Counted from the stretch's first letter, positions 49,218-58,773 are shown. The stretch: 64,000 nt of DNA from Paenibacillus sp. (GCA_023512345.1 JAILZT010000027.1:1-64000), one strand, 5' to 3'. Numbers and translations are program-made. The notes: a model not told the origin generated them from the letters alone.

Positions 49218-49664
49218 TTAATTCTTCCGACTCATCATAAATTCAATTCCACTATCCACTAGCTTCTGTATTCTTTCCTGCTGGCCTGTATAGTATAGAT
49301 ACCCGATCAAACATTCAAAAGCAGTTGCGTGGCGATATTCCACCACATCCGCATTTTTAGGTACGGTTCCCGATTTAGCATTACGCCCCTGACGTGCAAT
49401 ATCACGTTCTTCTTCGGTAAGCATTGGATCTAGGAAATGAAGAATCGCACATTGTGCTTTGGCGGATACAAATCCCGTAGCTGAGCGGTGCAAATGATTA
49501 GGACGAAGATTCGGAAGAGAAATTAGATACTGTCTAACAGCCACTTCGTAAATCGCATCTCCTATATAGGCAAGTACAACCGGCGAAATCAGCCTTACCG
49601 GCTTGGATGGTTCATAGGGGAACCATCCATTATTAGCGGGAGTTTGTGAATTCTCATCACTCAT
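49218..49664 (-). CDS. mrnC: Mini-ribonuclease 3 (MrnC)
   Basis: A 148-residue dimeric RNase III catalytic domain without a dsRNA-binding domain, used in 23S rRNA maturation. The catalytic signature appears as VLAYIGDAIYEVAVRQYL; further conserved parts are KSGTVPKNADVVEYRHATAFE and LIGYLYYTG. The listed ATG overlaps the cysS stop as ATGA, the typical sign of coupling. A GTG four codons upstream (49676) with AAGGA ahead of it is an alternative. Confidence 0.92.
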   Translation of the reverse strand: MSDENSQTPANNGWFPYEPSKPVRLISPVVLAYIGDAIYEVAVRQYLISLPNLRPNHLHRSATGFVSAKAQCAILHFLDPMLTEEERDIARQGRNAKSGTVPKNADVVEYRHATAFECLIGYLYYTGQQERIQKLVDSGIEFMMSRKN

Positions 49665-51064
49665 TTGCGCCGCCACCGCATTCCTTGTGCTGTATCCTCA
49701 AGCAGAATACCCATAGCATTAAGCTCATCCCGAATCTCATCGGAGCGGCTCCAGTTCTTATTCTGACGGGCCTCTATACGCTCAGTAATAAGCCGTTCTA
49801 CCTCTTCCCCTGCTATATCCTCTGTAAGTTCAGGAATTAGTCGGAGTATGGCGTTCATTTCATCAAAAGTTTTAAGTAACGCTTCAAGATCAGCAGTTAC
49901 GGCAACTTCACCCGCCAGCTGGACATTAGCCAAATTAACCCACTCAAATACTGCTGTAATAGCATCAGGTGTATTAAAGTCATCTTGCATCTTCTCATGG
50001 AATTGGTGCAGAATACCAGACAACCTATCTTTTATTTCACCGCTTACTTCTTCAGAGGCATTGCTATTTTGCTCAAGGCGATGTTTCACGTTAGCTACTG
50101 CCATAGAGATACGTTCAACACTTTTTTCGGCAGATAACATAGCTTCTTCAGAGAAATTCAGAGGGTTGCGGTAATGGGTAGATAGCATAAAGTAGCGGAT
50201 GACTCCCGCCTTAAAACGCTGGCGAATGTCCTTAACCAGCCACCCATTACCGAGCGATTTCGACATTTTCTCGTCACCAATGTTGATGAAGCCATTATGC
50301 ATCCAGTAGTTTGACATTGGCTTGTCAGTCAGCACTTCAGTCTGAGCACATTCGCACTCATGATGCGGAAATTGAAGATCCTGGCCACCACCATGAATAT
50401 CTATTGTATCCCCAAGAAATTCCCGAACCATCGCAGAGCATTCAATATGCCAACCGGGGCGGCCTTCTCCCCACGGACTGTGCCAGGATACCTCTCCCGG
50501 CTTCGCCGCTTTCCACAACACAAAATCCTCTGGATTCTCTTTTCGTGAATCTACATCCACCCGAATCCCAAATTGCAGCTCTTTCAGGTTTTGCCGGGAC
50601 AGCTTGCCATAGCTTTCGAAGGTGGAGGTCCGGAAGTACACATCTCCACCGTTCTCGTAAGCGTGTCCCTTCTGCTCAAGTTCTTTTATGAACTCAATAA
50701 TTAAGTCCATGCTCTCCGTTACCCGGGGGTTCATTGTTGCTGGTTTTACTCCAAGCCCTTCAATGTCCTCCCGGTAGGCATCGATAAAAATTTCTGAGAC
50801 TTTAGCAACAGTAGTGTTCATCTCTTCTGCTTTGCGAATCAGTTTATCATCCACATCTGTGAAGTTTGTAATATACCGCACTTCATTCCCTAGAAGCTCC
50901 ATATAGTTACGCACTAAATCAAAGACAATAACGGGTCTAGCATTCCCGATATGCATATAGCCATAAACAGTCGGACCGCATACATACATTTTCACCTTGC
51001 CAGGCTCCAGAGGTATAAACGGCTCCTTGCTTCGAGACATTGTATTATAAATTTGTAAAGCCAT
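49661..51064 (-). CDS. cysS: Cysteinyl-tRNA synthetase
   Basis: A 467-residue class I synthetase. HIGH appears as YMHIGNARP, KMSKS as KMSKSLGN, and zinc ligands include the Cys in CGPTVYG and HHECECAQ. It charges tRNA-Cys. It forms an operon with cysE behind the Cys T-box; AAAGGA lies upstream of the ATG. Confidence 0.97.
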   Translation of the reverse strand: MALQIYNTMSRSKEPFIPLEPGKVKMYVCGPTVYGYMHIGNARPVIVFDLVRNYMELLGNEVRYITNFTDVDDKLIRKAEEMNTTVAKVSEIFIDAYREDIEGLGVKPATMNPRVTESMDLIIEFIKELEQKGHAYENGGDVYFRTSTFESYGKLSRQNLKELQFGIRVDVDSRKENPEDFVLWKAAKPGEVSWHSPWGEGRPGWHIECSAMVREFLGDTIDIHGGGQDLQFPHHECECAQTEVLTDKPMSNYWMHNGFINIGDEKMSKSLGNGWLVKDIRQRFKAGVIRYFMLSTHYRNPLNFSEEAMLSAEKSVERISMAVANVKHRLEQNSNASEEVSGEIKDRLSGILHQFHEKMQDDFNTPDAITAVFEWVNLANVQLAGEVAVTADLEALLKTFDEMNAILRLIPELTEDIAGEEVERLITERIEARQNKNWSRSDEIRDELNAMGILLEDTAQGMRWRRK

Positions 51065-51085
51065 CTGTTTCCAATCCTTTCTATA

Positions 51086-51778
51086 CTAAATTTCATAATC
51101 TCCAATATATTGTTGGCTTTCTAACCGCCGTTGTTCCGTTTTTTGCTTATCTTCAGAGCCTAGTCGATCACGCAATTCTTCGATTTCTTTCTGCAAAAAA
51201 CGTAGAGAGTCAACAAGTGGATCAGGCATCTTGGCATGATCCAGCCGATCAGACACCCGCTCACCATTGCGTTTTACTACACGCCCCGGGTTGCCAACTA
51301 CTGTACTATTATTCGGTACCTCGCGCAAAACGACCGCATTGGATCCGATATTAGAATTGTCCCCAATACGGAAAGAGCCCAGCACTTTTGCACCAGAACC
51401 AATAACCACATTGTTTCCAACCGTTGGATGTCGCTTTCCCTTTTCTTTACCCGTTCCCCCAAGTGTAACACCCTGATAAATAATGACATCATCACCAATT
51501 TCACAGGTTTCCCCTATAACAACTCCCATGCCATGGTCAATGAATAGTCTGTTGCCTATAACAGCTCCAGGATGAATTTCGATCCCCGTCATGAACCTGC
51601 TTATTTGCGATACCATTCGCGCCAGCGTATACCATTTATGCTTAAAAAGAAAGTGGGCAACCCGGTGACTCCAAATAGAGTGCAGCCCGGCATAGGTAAA
51701 CACAACTTCAAACCAGCTGCGAGCAGCCGGATCGTTGTCAAATATTGCCCGAATGTCAGACTTGATATTCTTAAACAT
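51086..51778 (-). CDS. cysE: Serine O-acetyltransferase
   Basis: A 230-residue left-handed beta-helix acetyltransferase that makes O-acetylserine, the acceptor for sulfide in cysteine synthesis. The hexapeptide repeats run through IHPGAVIGNRLFIDHGMGVV and GVTLGGTGKEKGKRHPTVG. The start at 51778 has GAGGGG 7 bases upstream; the longer frame has none. It lies directly behind the T-box, so transcription responds to uncharged tRNA-Cys. Confidence 0.96.
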   Translation of the reverse strand: MFKNIKSDIRAIFDNDPAARSWFEVVFTYAGLHSIWSHRVAHFLFKHKWYTLARMVSQISRFMTGIEIHPGAVIGNRLFIDHGMGVVIGETCEIGDDVIIYQGVTLGGTGKEKGKRHPTVGNNVVIGSGAKVLGSFRIGDNSNIGSNAVVLREVPNNSTVVGNPGRVVKRNGERVSDRLDHAKMPDPLVDSLRFLQKEIEELRDRLGSEDKQKTEQRRLESQQYIGDYEI

Positions 51779-51923
51779 CACGGTTCCCCTCTTCCTAACT
51801 TCCTCGCCTCCTGTTAACAGGTACACGAAGAAGGAAATCTTAAGCCCATCTGTCTTATAGCATGAATATGCAGCCGGCCCATATTTGTTGTCCTAAGGTG
51901 CATTTAATTCACCCTAAAATTTC

Positions 51924-52240
51924 AACAAAAAACGCCCCTGCAGCATAATGCTGCAGAGACGTGTGACCGCGGTTCCACTCTGCTTGGGCGAGTATTCGCG
52001 TTGCTGCTAATACTAGCAACAGGCCAATCCAACCCCACTTGGCGTCTTTAACGGCAACGTTCCCGGCACGATCTAACAGGCCTCTCTACCGAAGCTAGCT
52101 CAAACGTGCAGCTCACAGGCGCATGTTCCGCGGCGGACAAATGAATAACTTCCAGCCTGAAAGGAAGACCCCTTCGTGGTTATTCTCTCTGGCATCTGCC
52201 CTTGTACACGTACTTTTCCTGATCAAAGCTATTCTAATAT
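51924..52240 (-). ncRNA. T-box riboswitch, cysteine-specific, upstream of cysE-cysS
   Basis: On the minus strand the invariant T-box AGAGTGGAACCGCGG lies at 51967-51981. It is followed by a terminator (CGTCTCTGCAGCA pairing with TGCTGCAGGGGCG, 51933-51961, then TTTTTTG). The upstream stem I region contains the AGAGAG motif (about 52180-52190). A TGC triplet followed by a purine (52108-52110), in the specifier-loop region, is the likely codon and means Cys. This matches the downstream genes. Confidence 0.9.
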
Positions 52241-52246
52241 TCTTCT

Positions 52247-52275
52247 ATCTTAGCGAAAAGGTAAGGGACTGACAA
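52247..52275 (-). promoter_or_regulatory. Sigma-A promoter of the cysE-cysS T-box transcript
   Basis: TTGTCA (52270-52275), a 17-base spacer and TAAGAT (52247-52252) on the minus strand, just after gltX and ahead of the T-box. Confidence 0.65.
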
Positions 52276-52301
52276 GAGGCTACCCTACCTTTGATACCTT
52301 C

Positions 52302-53765
52302 TTAAGCGCCTTTGATCTGTGATTTCAAGCGCTCAATAACACGATTCCGTCCAAGAAGAGCAATGGTCACGTTAAGATCACGACCGTGAGTTTGACCTGT
52401 CAAAGCGACACGAATGGGCATAAACAGAGCTTTTCCCTTATGCCCAGTCTCTTTCTGAACTTCCTTAATCAGAACTGCCATATTAGCAGCAGTGAACTCT
52501 TGGCTTCCTTCAATTTTAGCAAGGAACGCGGTAAGCACTTCAGATACCTGACTTTCAGACAAAATCTGTGCCGCTTCCGAATCCATCTCCAAGTGGCTGC
52601 GGAAGAACATCTCCGATAACCCTACAATGTCGGAAGCAGAAGTCATTTGCTCTTGGTAAAGTGCAACAAGGCTCTCCGCCCATGTCTGCTCTTCCTCGTT
52701 CAGTACCGCCGGTAATCTCCCAGCCTTCTGTAAATGCGGTATCGATAGTGCCGCAATCCGCTCCAAATCAGCATTTTTAATATAGTGATTATTCAAATGA
52801 GCCAGCTTGTTTGTATCAAACACAGCAGGGCTCTTCGATAAACGGTCCGTATTAAAGATAGAGATAAGTTCGTCTTTGCTGAAAATCTCTTCTTCACCCT
52901 CAGGCGACCATCCCAAAAGAGAGATAAAATTGAACATTGCCTCAGGCAAATAGCCGAGTCCATCATATTGTTCAATAAATTGGATGACCGACTCATCACG
53001 CTTGCTCAGCTTCTTGTGGTTATCCCCGACAATCAGCGTCATATGGCCAAATAACGGTGCTTCCCAGCCCAGAGCCTCATAGATCATAAGCTGACGAGGT
53101 GTATTGGAAATATGGTCTTCTCCACGCAGAACATGGGAGATTTTCATAAGATGGTCGTCTACAGCAACCGCATAGTTATAGGTCGGAATCCCATCCTTCT
53201 TCACGATAACAAAATCGCCCATTTCTTTAGTTTGAAAAGAGATGGTTCCCTTAACGATATCGTCAAAAGTATAAGTGCGGTCTTCTGGTACTCTAAAGCG
53301 AATGCTTGCAATCCGGCCTTCGTTTTCGAACGCCTGACGCTGCTCCTCGGTCAAATCACGATGCTTACCGGAATAACGTGGTGTTTCTCCACGTGCAGTC
53401 TGTTCTTCCCGTTCTGCTTCCAGTTCTTCTTCCGTACAATAACAGCGATAAGCTAAACCACGATCAAGTAAATCCTGAGTATGCACACGGTATAAATCAA
53501 GCCGTTCGGTCTGACGATATGGACCGTATTCGCCACCAACATCAACACTCTCATCCCAGTTGATGCCCAGCCATCTCAAATACTTCAGCTGACTTTCTTC
53601 ACCACCTGCAACATTACGCTTTACGTCAGTATCTTCAATCCGAATAATAAACTTGCCACCCTTATTCCGGGCAAATAGATAGTTAAATAGAGCCGTTCTG
53701 GCATTTCCGATATGTAAATGTCCCGTAGGGCTTGGTGCATACCGCACCCGGACTTCATCCGCCAT
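52302..53765 (-). CDS. gltX: Glutamyl-tRNA synthetase
   Basis: A 487-residue class Ib synthetase with RYAPSPTGHLHIGNARTALF at the N-terminus and KLSKRDESV as the KMSKS equivalent. The zinc-finger-like YRCYCTEEELEAEREEQ region is partly preserved. In Firmicutes this enzyme usually charges both tRNA-Glu and tRNA-Gln for GatCAB. GGAGGG precedes the ATG. It lies between ispF and cysE. Confidence 0.97.
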   Translation of the reverse strand: MADEVRVRYAPSPTGHLHIGNARTALFNYLFARNKGGKFIIRIEDTDVKRNVAGGEESQLKYLRWLGINWDESVDVGGEYGPYRQTERLDLYRVHTQDLLDRGLAYRCYCTEEELEAEREEQTARGETPRYSGKHRDLTEEQRQAFENEGRIASIRFRVPEDRTYTFDDIVKGTISFQTKEMGDFVIVKKDGIPTYNYAVAVDDHLMKISHVLRGEDHISNTPRQLMIYEALGWEAPLFGHMTLIVGDNHKKLSKRDESVIQFIEQYDGLGYLPEAMFNFISLLGWSPEGEEEIFSKDELISIFNTDRLSKSPAVFDTNKLAHLNNHYIKNADLERIAALSIPHLQKAGRLPAVLNEEEQTWAESLVALYQEQMTSASDIVGLSEMFFRSHLEMDSEAAQILSESQVSEVLTAFLAKIEGSQEFTAANMAVLIKEVQKETGHKGKALFMPIRVALTGQTHGRDLNVTIALLGRNRVIERLKSQIKGA

Positions 53766-53828
53766 TTCATTCCCTCCGCTTCATATGGTTAAGTATGACT
53801 TTCATTCATTTATAATCATTCGTCCATC

Positions 53829-54317
53829 TCACGATGATATCACATCTTGAAGCAGACAGACAATAGATTGGGCGGCAATCCCCTCGCCACGTCCCGTGAA
53901 GCCAAGCTGTTCCGTAGTAGTGGCTTTAACATTTACTTTGGAAGGGTCTGCTCCCAGAACCCGAGCAATAATCTCTGTCATTTCAGGAATATAAGGCGCC
54001 ATCTTCGGTTTTTGGGCAATGATTGTTGAATCTATATTTCCCAACCGGTACCCTCTCTGAGTAGCCATTTCCCAGACTTGTTCCAGCAATTTAAGACTGT
54101 CCGCATCTTTGAACGCCTGATCCGTATCCGGAAAATGCCGGCCGATATCCCCAAGCCCAAGTGCGCCTAGAATAGCATCTGTCACTGCATGTAAAAGCAC
54201 ATCCGCATCAGAGTGGCCAAGCAATCCCTTCTCATAAGGAATTGTAACCCCTCCAATTATACATGGGCGTCCCTCTACAAGCTGGTGTACATCAAAACCT
54301 TGTCCTACAGCAATCAT
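53829..54317 (-). CDS. ispF: 2-C-methyl-D-erythritol 2,4-cyclodiphosphate synthase
   Basis: A 162-residue IspF with zinc ligands in GFDVHQL (D9, H11) and H43 in GHSDADVLLHAVTDA. The C-terminal NVKATTTEQLGFTGRGEGIA is diagnostic. It acts in the MEP isoprenoid pathway directly after IspD and IspE. Its ATG overlaps the ispD stop as ATGA. Confidence 0.97.
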   Translation of the reverse strand: MIAVGQGFDVHQLVEGRPCIIGGVTIPYEKGLLGHSDADVLLHAVTDAILGALGLGDIGRHFPDTDQAFKDADSLKLLEQVWEMATQRGYRLGNIDSTIIAQKPKMAPYIPEMTEIIARVLGADPSKVNVKATTTEQLGFTGRGEGIAAQSIVCLLQDVISS

Positions 54318-55012
54318 GATTGTCCCTCTCCCCTGGTTCTTCTAGTAAACTCTGCAAAATCCAAATCCTCTGGCGTAGTTATCTTAATGTTACTGTAGCT
54401 TCCCTCGACTACAGATACTGAAATCCCCGCTCGTTCTGCTAGGCTGGAATCGTCTGTTCCGACATAGCCTTCCCGTTCCGCCAATTCATAGGCAGCTTTT
54501 AGTTCAGAAAGACGAAAAGTCTGCGGGGTTTGAATCGCCCACAGACTTCGCCGGTCCGGCGTTGATATAACAATGCCCGCATCATCTACCTGCTTAATAG
54601 TATCTTTTACAGGTACAGCCAGCACGGATGCTCCCATCTTCTTAGCACGCTGGAAGCATGCTTCTAGTTGATTAGGTTGAACGAATGGGCGAACCCCATC
54701 ATGAACCATTACCCACTGGGTTTTAAGTTTCTGCAGCCCTTTATATACGGAATGCTGACGCTCGCTGCCGCCCGATATAACAGCTGTTACTTTGCCCAGT
54801 TTATAATCAGTAATCCATTCCTTGCAGCGTTCTATATCTTCTTCACCCGTAACTAGCACAATCTCGGAGATAAGCTCATGATGCTGAAATACTTCTAGCG
54901 TATGAACGACAATCGGCTTGTCCTGCAGCAGCAAAAATTGTTTGCTTTCTGCTGTTCCCATACGCGTTCCTCTGCCTGCCGCCACAATGACGACGCCAAC
55001 ACTGTTTGACAT
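54314..55012 (-). CDS. ispD: 2-C-methyl-D-erythritol 4-phosphate cytidylyltransferase
   Basis: A 232-residue IspD with VIVAAGRGTRMG (CTP binding) at the N-terminus, VHDGVRPFV, and the C-terminal ITTPEDLDFAE. It makes CDP-methylerythritol in the MEP pathway. The ATG at 55012 has AGGAG 8 bases upstream; a TTG two codons earlier is too close to that site. Confidence 0.96.
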   Translation of the reverse strand: MSNSVGVVIVAAGRGTRMGTAESKQFLLLQDKPIVVHTLEVFQHHELISEIVLVTGEEDIERCKEWITDYKLGKVTAVISGGSERQHSVYKGLQKLKTQWVMVHDGVRPFVQPNQLEACFQRAKKMGASVLAVPVKDTIKQVDDAGIVISTPDRRSLWAIQTPQTFRLSELKAAYELAEREGYVGTDDSSLAERAGISVSVVEGSYSNIKITTPEDLDFAEFTRRTRGEGQS

Positions 55013-55091
55013 GATCAAGGCTCCTGTCTTTCACATATAACCTTATCATAACGTGTTTAGCAGGCATTTCCAACCCTTTCAGCTAACGGTC

Positions 55092-56180
55092 CTACTGTGC
55101 TTTTTCCAATAACTTAGGCTTGGCAAAGATCATTCGGCCTGCAGAGGTCTGTAAAACACTTGTCACTAGTACCTCCATAGTGGTTCCAATGAACTCACGT
55201 CCGCCTTCCACTACAATCATAGTACCATCATCAAGATACGCAACACCTTGTCCATGTTCCTTCCCATCTTTTATAACCTGAACGATAATTTCCTCACCTG
55301 GCAGCACAACCGGCTTTACAGCATTAGCGAGGTCATTGATATTAAGAACAGACACACCTTGCAGTTCGCACACTTTGTTAAGGTTGAAATCATTGGTAAC
55401 AACTTTACCACGAAGTACTTTGGCTAACTTCACCAGCTTGCTGTCTACCTCAGAAATTTCTTCGAAATCTCCTTCATAGATTAATACTTTTACATCCAAC
55501 TCTTTCTGGATCTTATTAAGGATGTCGAGTCCACGCCGCCCACGGTTGCGCTTCAGTAAGTCAGATGAATCAGCGATATGCTGCAGTTCCTCCAATACGA
55601 ACTCCGGAATGACAATCGTACCCTCAATGAATCCTGTTTTGCAGATGTCGGCAATCCGCCCGTCGATGATGACACTTGTGTCTAATATTTTGTGTTCTTC
55701 TAGGCCACGCCCTTCAGGTTCTGCAGGGGGACCCCATCGTCCAGTTGTCCATAATGAAGCTAATTCTTCTTTTTTAGCCAAACTCACACGCAGCCCCATG
55801 TAACCGAAGGATACGGTAAGAACCACCTGAATCAGCTGTCCCGCTTTACCCAACCAAGCCATACTAGGATAGAGCAGAAGCGATAACAGAAGTCCTCCCA
55901 TAAGCCCAGTAGCTCCTGCGGCCAAATCATTCATGGGTATACGCGAGGTGTGTAATACTGCCTCTTGAAGTTTTGTACCTCCCCATTCCGCGCACAACGT
56001 TCCAGCAAACAAAAAGATAATGGCACCCAGCAGCGCGAACACGATGCTTCCTTCCACTGGCAGACCTGTTGATAATCGTTCCATACCTGCAGGAAATCCC
56101 TGTTCCACCATATGGTATAACGAATAACCGAACCATCCACCACACAATCCGGCAAAAGACAAAATCACTTTTTTCCACAT
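55092..56180 (-). CDS. yacL: PIN/TRAM-domain membrane protein (YacL)
   Basis: A 362-residue protein with four N-terminal transmembrane helices (about 5-22, 45-65, 83-103 and 112-132). A PIN nuclease-like domain starts at ILDTSVIIDGRIADI, with acidic residues including TNDFNLNKV, and a C-terminal TRAM domain (VVLPGEEIIVQVIKDGKEHG). The family is conserved in Firmicutes at this locus; the function is not established. The start at 56180 has AAGGAGGTG upstream. Confidence 0.92.
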   Translation of the reverse strand: MWKKVILSFAGLCGGWFGYSLYHMVEQGFPAGMERLSTGLPVEGSIVFALLGAIIFLFAGTLCAEWGGTKLQEAVLHTSRIPMNDLAAGATGLMGGLLLSLLLYPSMAWLGKAGQLIQVVLTVSFGYMGLRVSLAKKEELASLWTTGRWGPPAEPEGRGLEEHKILDTSVIIDGRIADICKTGFIEGTIVIPEFVLEELQHIADSSDLLKRNRGRRGLDILNKIQKELDVKVLIYEGDFEEISEVDSKLVKLAKVLRGKVVTNDFNLNKVCELQGVSVLNINDLANAVKPVVLPGEEIIVQVIKDGKEHGQGVAYLDDGTMIVVEGGREFIGTTMEVLVTSVLQTSAGRMIFAKPKLLEKAQ

Positions 56181-56393
56181 GTTTATACGCACCTCCTTTA
56201 TTCTCAAACCAAAACGGTCTATTCCTCACCAGTATGTTCCAATTTTCAGGACGGTAATCGTACAGCTCTCATTTTTTCTAACATAATTGTTATTCCTAGT
56301 GATAAAGTCTCACATATCTCTTATTCCCTGTTGAAAAGGGTAGGGAGAGTGGCATATAATGAACTCAATTATGAACCCAGGGGTGAATGTGTA

Positions 56394-56789
56394 ATGAGCG
56401 CACCAAGTTTACAGGCCTTTCAGGATCAAGTTTCCGAACTGCTACTCCGTCACCGAAGTCTTCTGGATGTCCTGTCCAAGAATGGTCAAAGCAGTGCTTC
56501 TGTTAACCGTGCCGTCGTTAAGGCAGTCACCGAATGTGGTTGTATCGAGCTCCATGCCTCCAAGCAGGTCTTCGAGCCTGGTGATACTTTGGAACAGGCC
56601 AAGGAAACCGCAGGCACACATGTGGAAGGGCAACTTTGTGAAAACTGCCGTGAAGTAATCGGTTCAGAACTTGGTCGTGAACTATTTTACATGTCAGCTC
56701 TATGTAACTTACTAAATATCAATATGGACGAGATTGTGGTCAAGGAATCGCAAAAATGCGCCACGCTCGGACTATTTAATTTATCCTAA
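56394..56789 (+). CDS. Small conserved protein of unknown function with paired cysteines (131 aa)
   Basis: I recognise no function. It is a 131-residue, mostly helical protein with cysteines in the pattern ECGC (about 48-50), LCENC (about 81-84) and CNLL/KCAT near the C-terminus, which suggests a metal site or a redox pair. Similar proteins, some tagged DUF1573 or MazG-like, occur in Paenibacillus to my recollection, but I could not check this. GGGGTGA lies 7 bases before the ATG; a TTG 21 codons earlier is less likely. It is the only plus-strand gene between mcsB and sigH. It is divergent from yacL and convergent with pssA, with its own terminator. Confidence 0.7.
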   Translation: MSAPSLQAFQDQVSELLLRHRSLLDVLSKNGQSSASVNRAVVKAVTECGCIELHASKQVFEPGDTLEQAKETAGTHVEGQLCENCREVIGSELGRELFYMSALCNLLNINMDEIVVKESQKCATLGLFNLS

Positions 56790-56813
56790 GAAGTTTCTCT
56801 TCTCTCCGCACGC

Positions 56814-56857
56814 AAAAAAGGCTTTGCCATCCTAATCAGATAGCAAAGCCTTTTTTT
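56814..56857. terminator. Bidirectional terminator between the 131-aa gene and pssA
   Basis: AAAAAAGGCTTTGC (56814-56827) pairs perfectly with GCAAAGCCTTTTTT (from 56843), with A- and T-runs on both sides. Confidence 0.9.
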
Positions 56858-56898
56858 ATAAATGAATCGTATTTTGCGGGTGCAATAGTATAGTACTG

Positions 56899-57636
56899 CT
56901 ATCCGTTCTTAGAGTGATACACCTTTTCTTCGGAACGTCTTCTGCGGCGGTGACGGCGTCTAGCTGTCAATCTTTCCACATTTTGTTTTAGACCGTACAA
57001 GGCATACAAAGCCAGAAGAACAAAGATCAGCTTGGCGATTTGTTCAGGGAAAACAACAGCAACGGCTACAGCAACGATAATGACTAATGGTGCTCCTACA
57101 ACCGCTTTTTTGGGTAAACCTATTTTCTTGAAATTTGGATATTTAACAGTGCTGACCATCAGATAAGATAAAAGCAATGTAGCAACAATCATAAATGGGG
57201 CAGATACATCGTTATGAAAAAGCGCCAGTGTGGCTAATACGCCACCAGCAGCCGGAATCGGCAAACCAATAAAATACCCAGGAATCCCTGGTCTAACATT
57301 AAAACGTGCCAGGCGAAGCGCTCCAAACACCGGAAAAATTGCAGTTACTGTCCAAGCTAAAGCTGGATTCAATTCATTTAGGCTTGTGACATACATTATA
57401 AAAGCGGGTGCTGCGCCAAAAGAAATAACATCGGACAGGGAATCTAACTCCTTACCAAATTCACTTTCCACTCCAAGTGCGCGGGCGACACGTCCATCCA
57501 AGCCGTCTAATAGCATTGCGATAATTATCATTATAGCGGCCATGCTCAGCTTGCCATCGAACGCCATCAAAATTGCAAACATTCCAAGCATCAGGTTACC
57601 TAAGGTAAACAGACTCGGAATTGACTTTGTTATCAT
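56899..57636 (-). CDS. pssA: CDP-diacylglycerol--serine O-phosphatidyltransferase
   Basis: A 245-residue CDP-alcohol phosphatidyltransferase with the motif DGRVARALGVESEFGKELDS followed by LSD, matching DGxxARx8Gx3Dx3D. Six or so membrane helices surround it. It makes phosphatidylserine. The C-terminus is an unusual run of Arg and His (RRHRRRRR). GAGGTGACG precedes the ATG. It lies downstream of disA on the same strand; Bacillus subtilis does not have pssA at this locus. Confidence 0.93.
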   Translation of the reverse strand: MITKSIPSLFTLGNLMLGMFAILMAFDGKLSMAAIMIIIAMLLDGLDGRVARALGVESEFGKELDSLSDVISFGAAPAFIMYVTSLNELNPALAWTVTAIFPVFGALRLARFNVRPGIPGYFIGLPIPAAGGVLATLALFHNDVSAPFMIVATLLLSYLMVSTVKYPNFKKIGLPKKAVVGAPLVIIVAVAVAVVFPEQIAKLIFVLLALYALYGLKQNVERLTARRRHRRRRRSEEKVYHSKNG

Positions 57637-57696
57637 TTCGTCACCTCTATACTTTCATTGAGCCTTAACGTCTAACATTACGTGATTGTATGATAT

Positions 57697-58773
57697 TTAC
57701 ATTTGTCTGTCAATAAGAACTTGCTTCTGCAGCCGCTTAAGTCCGTCCTGAATGTTACGTGCCCGAACCTCTCCAATTCCATCCACTTCATCCAATTCAG
57801 CAATACTCGCCCGCATCAAATTCGGCAGCATTTCGAAACGCTCCACCAGATTATGAATGATGACATTTGGCAGCCGTGGTATTTTATTCAGAAGGCGATA
57901 ACCACGTGGCGTTACTGCTTCCTCTGAGGTAACAGCCGTTAGAGAATAGCCTAAAAGACGGGAAATATGGTTGTCATCCATGAGTTCATCATCACTAGCT
58001 CTTTTGAGTCCAGCAATAATTTCTCGAATTCCCTCTTCTTCTTCTTCTCTTGCATAGTCTCTGTAAAGAAGCCATGCTTCTTCCTCTGTATTTCCAACCA
58101 GTTCTTCCATTTGCATGCTGATTAACCGGCCTTCATTTCCAAGTTCGTTGATATAGCGCTTAATTTCCATTTTAATCCGCAACACCATTTCCACACGCTG
58201 AATCACACCTACCACTTCCGGTACAGTCACAGCCCCCTCATATTCTGAAGCCGATAAATTGGTAAGTCCTTGAGTTAAAACGGCCTTGTACTTCTCAAGT
58301 GTCTGTATCGCCTGATTGGCTTTGGCTAAAATTGCACCAATTTCTTTCAGTGCGTAACGGATAGAACCCTGATACAGTGTGATTATATTCCGTCTTTGCG
58401 AAATGGATACCACCAATTTCCCCGTTTGCTTCGCCACACGCTCTGCTGTTCGGTGACGTATTCCCGTTTCGATCGAAGAAATGGAGGAATCCGGGATCAG
58501 CTGTGTATTGGCGTACAATATCCGCTTCAAGTCCTCACTAAGGATAATTGCTCCATCCATTTTGGCTAATTCATATAGATAGTTGGGTGAGAAGTCGCAG
58601 TTAATAGAAAATCCACCATCGACAACTTCCATCACCTCCGGACTATATCCGACAACAATCAGCGCCCCTGTCTTAGCCCGAAGCACGTTCTCCAACCCTT
58701 CACGAAAGGGTGTCCCAGGTGCTGCAAGTCTGAGCAAGTCATTCATATTATCTAATGGACTATATTCTTTCAT
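57697..58773 (-). CDS. disA: DNA integrity scanning diadenylate cyclase DisA
   Basis: A 358-residue DisA. The DAC domain has DGA at 73-75 and RHRT at 106-109, the active-site motifs for c-di-AMP synthesis. A helical linker (about 150-280) leads to a C-terminal helix-hairpin-helix DNA-binding region with DEVDGIGEVRARNI. It scans DNA and delays sporulation when DNA is damaged. It follows radA by 12 bases, the usual pairing. Confidence 0.97.
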   Translation of the reverse strand: MKEYSPLDNMNDLLRLAAPGTPFREGLENVLRAKTGALIVVGYSPEVMEVVDGGFSINCDFSPNYLYELAKMDGAIILSEDLKRILYANTQLIPDSSISSIETGIRHRTAERVAKQTGKLVVSISQRRNIITLYQGSIRYALKEIGAILAKANQAIQTLEKYKAVLTQGLTNLSASEYEGAVTVPEVVGVIQRVEMVLRIKMEIKRYINELGNEGRLISMQMEELVGNTEEEAWLLYRDYAREEEEEGIREIIAGLKRASDDELMDDNHISRLLGYSLTAVTSEEAVTPRGYRLLNKIPRLPNVIIHNLVERFEMLPNLMRASIAELDEVDGIGEVRARNIQDGLKRLQKQVLIDRQM

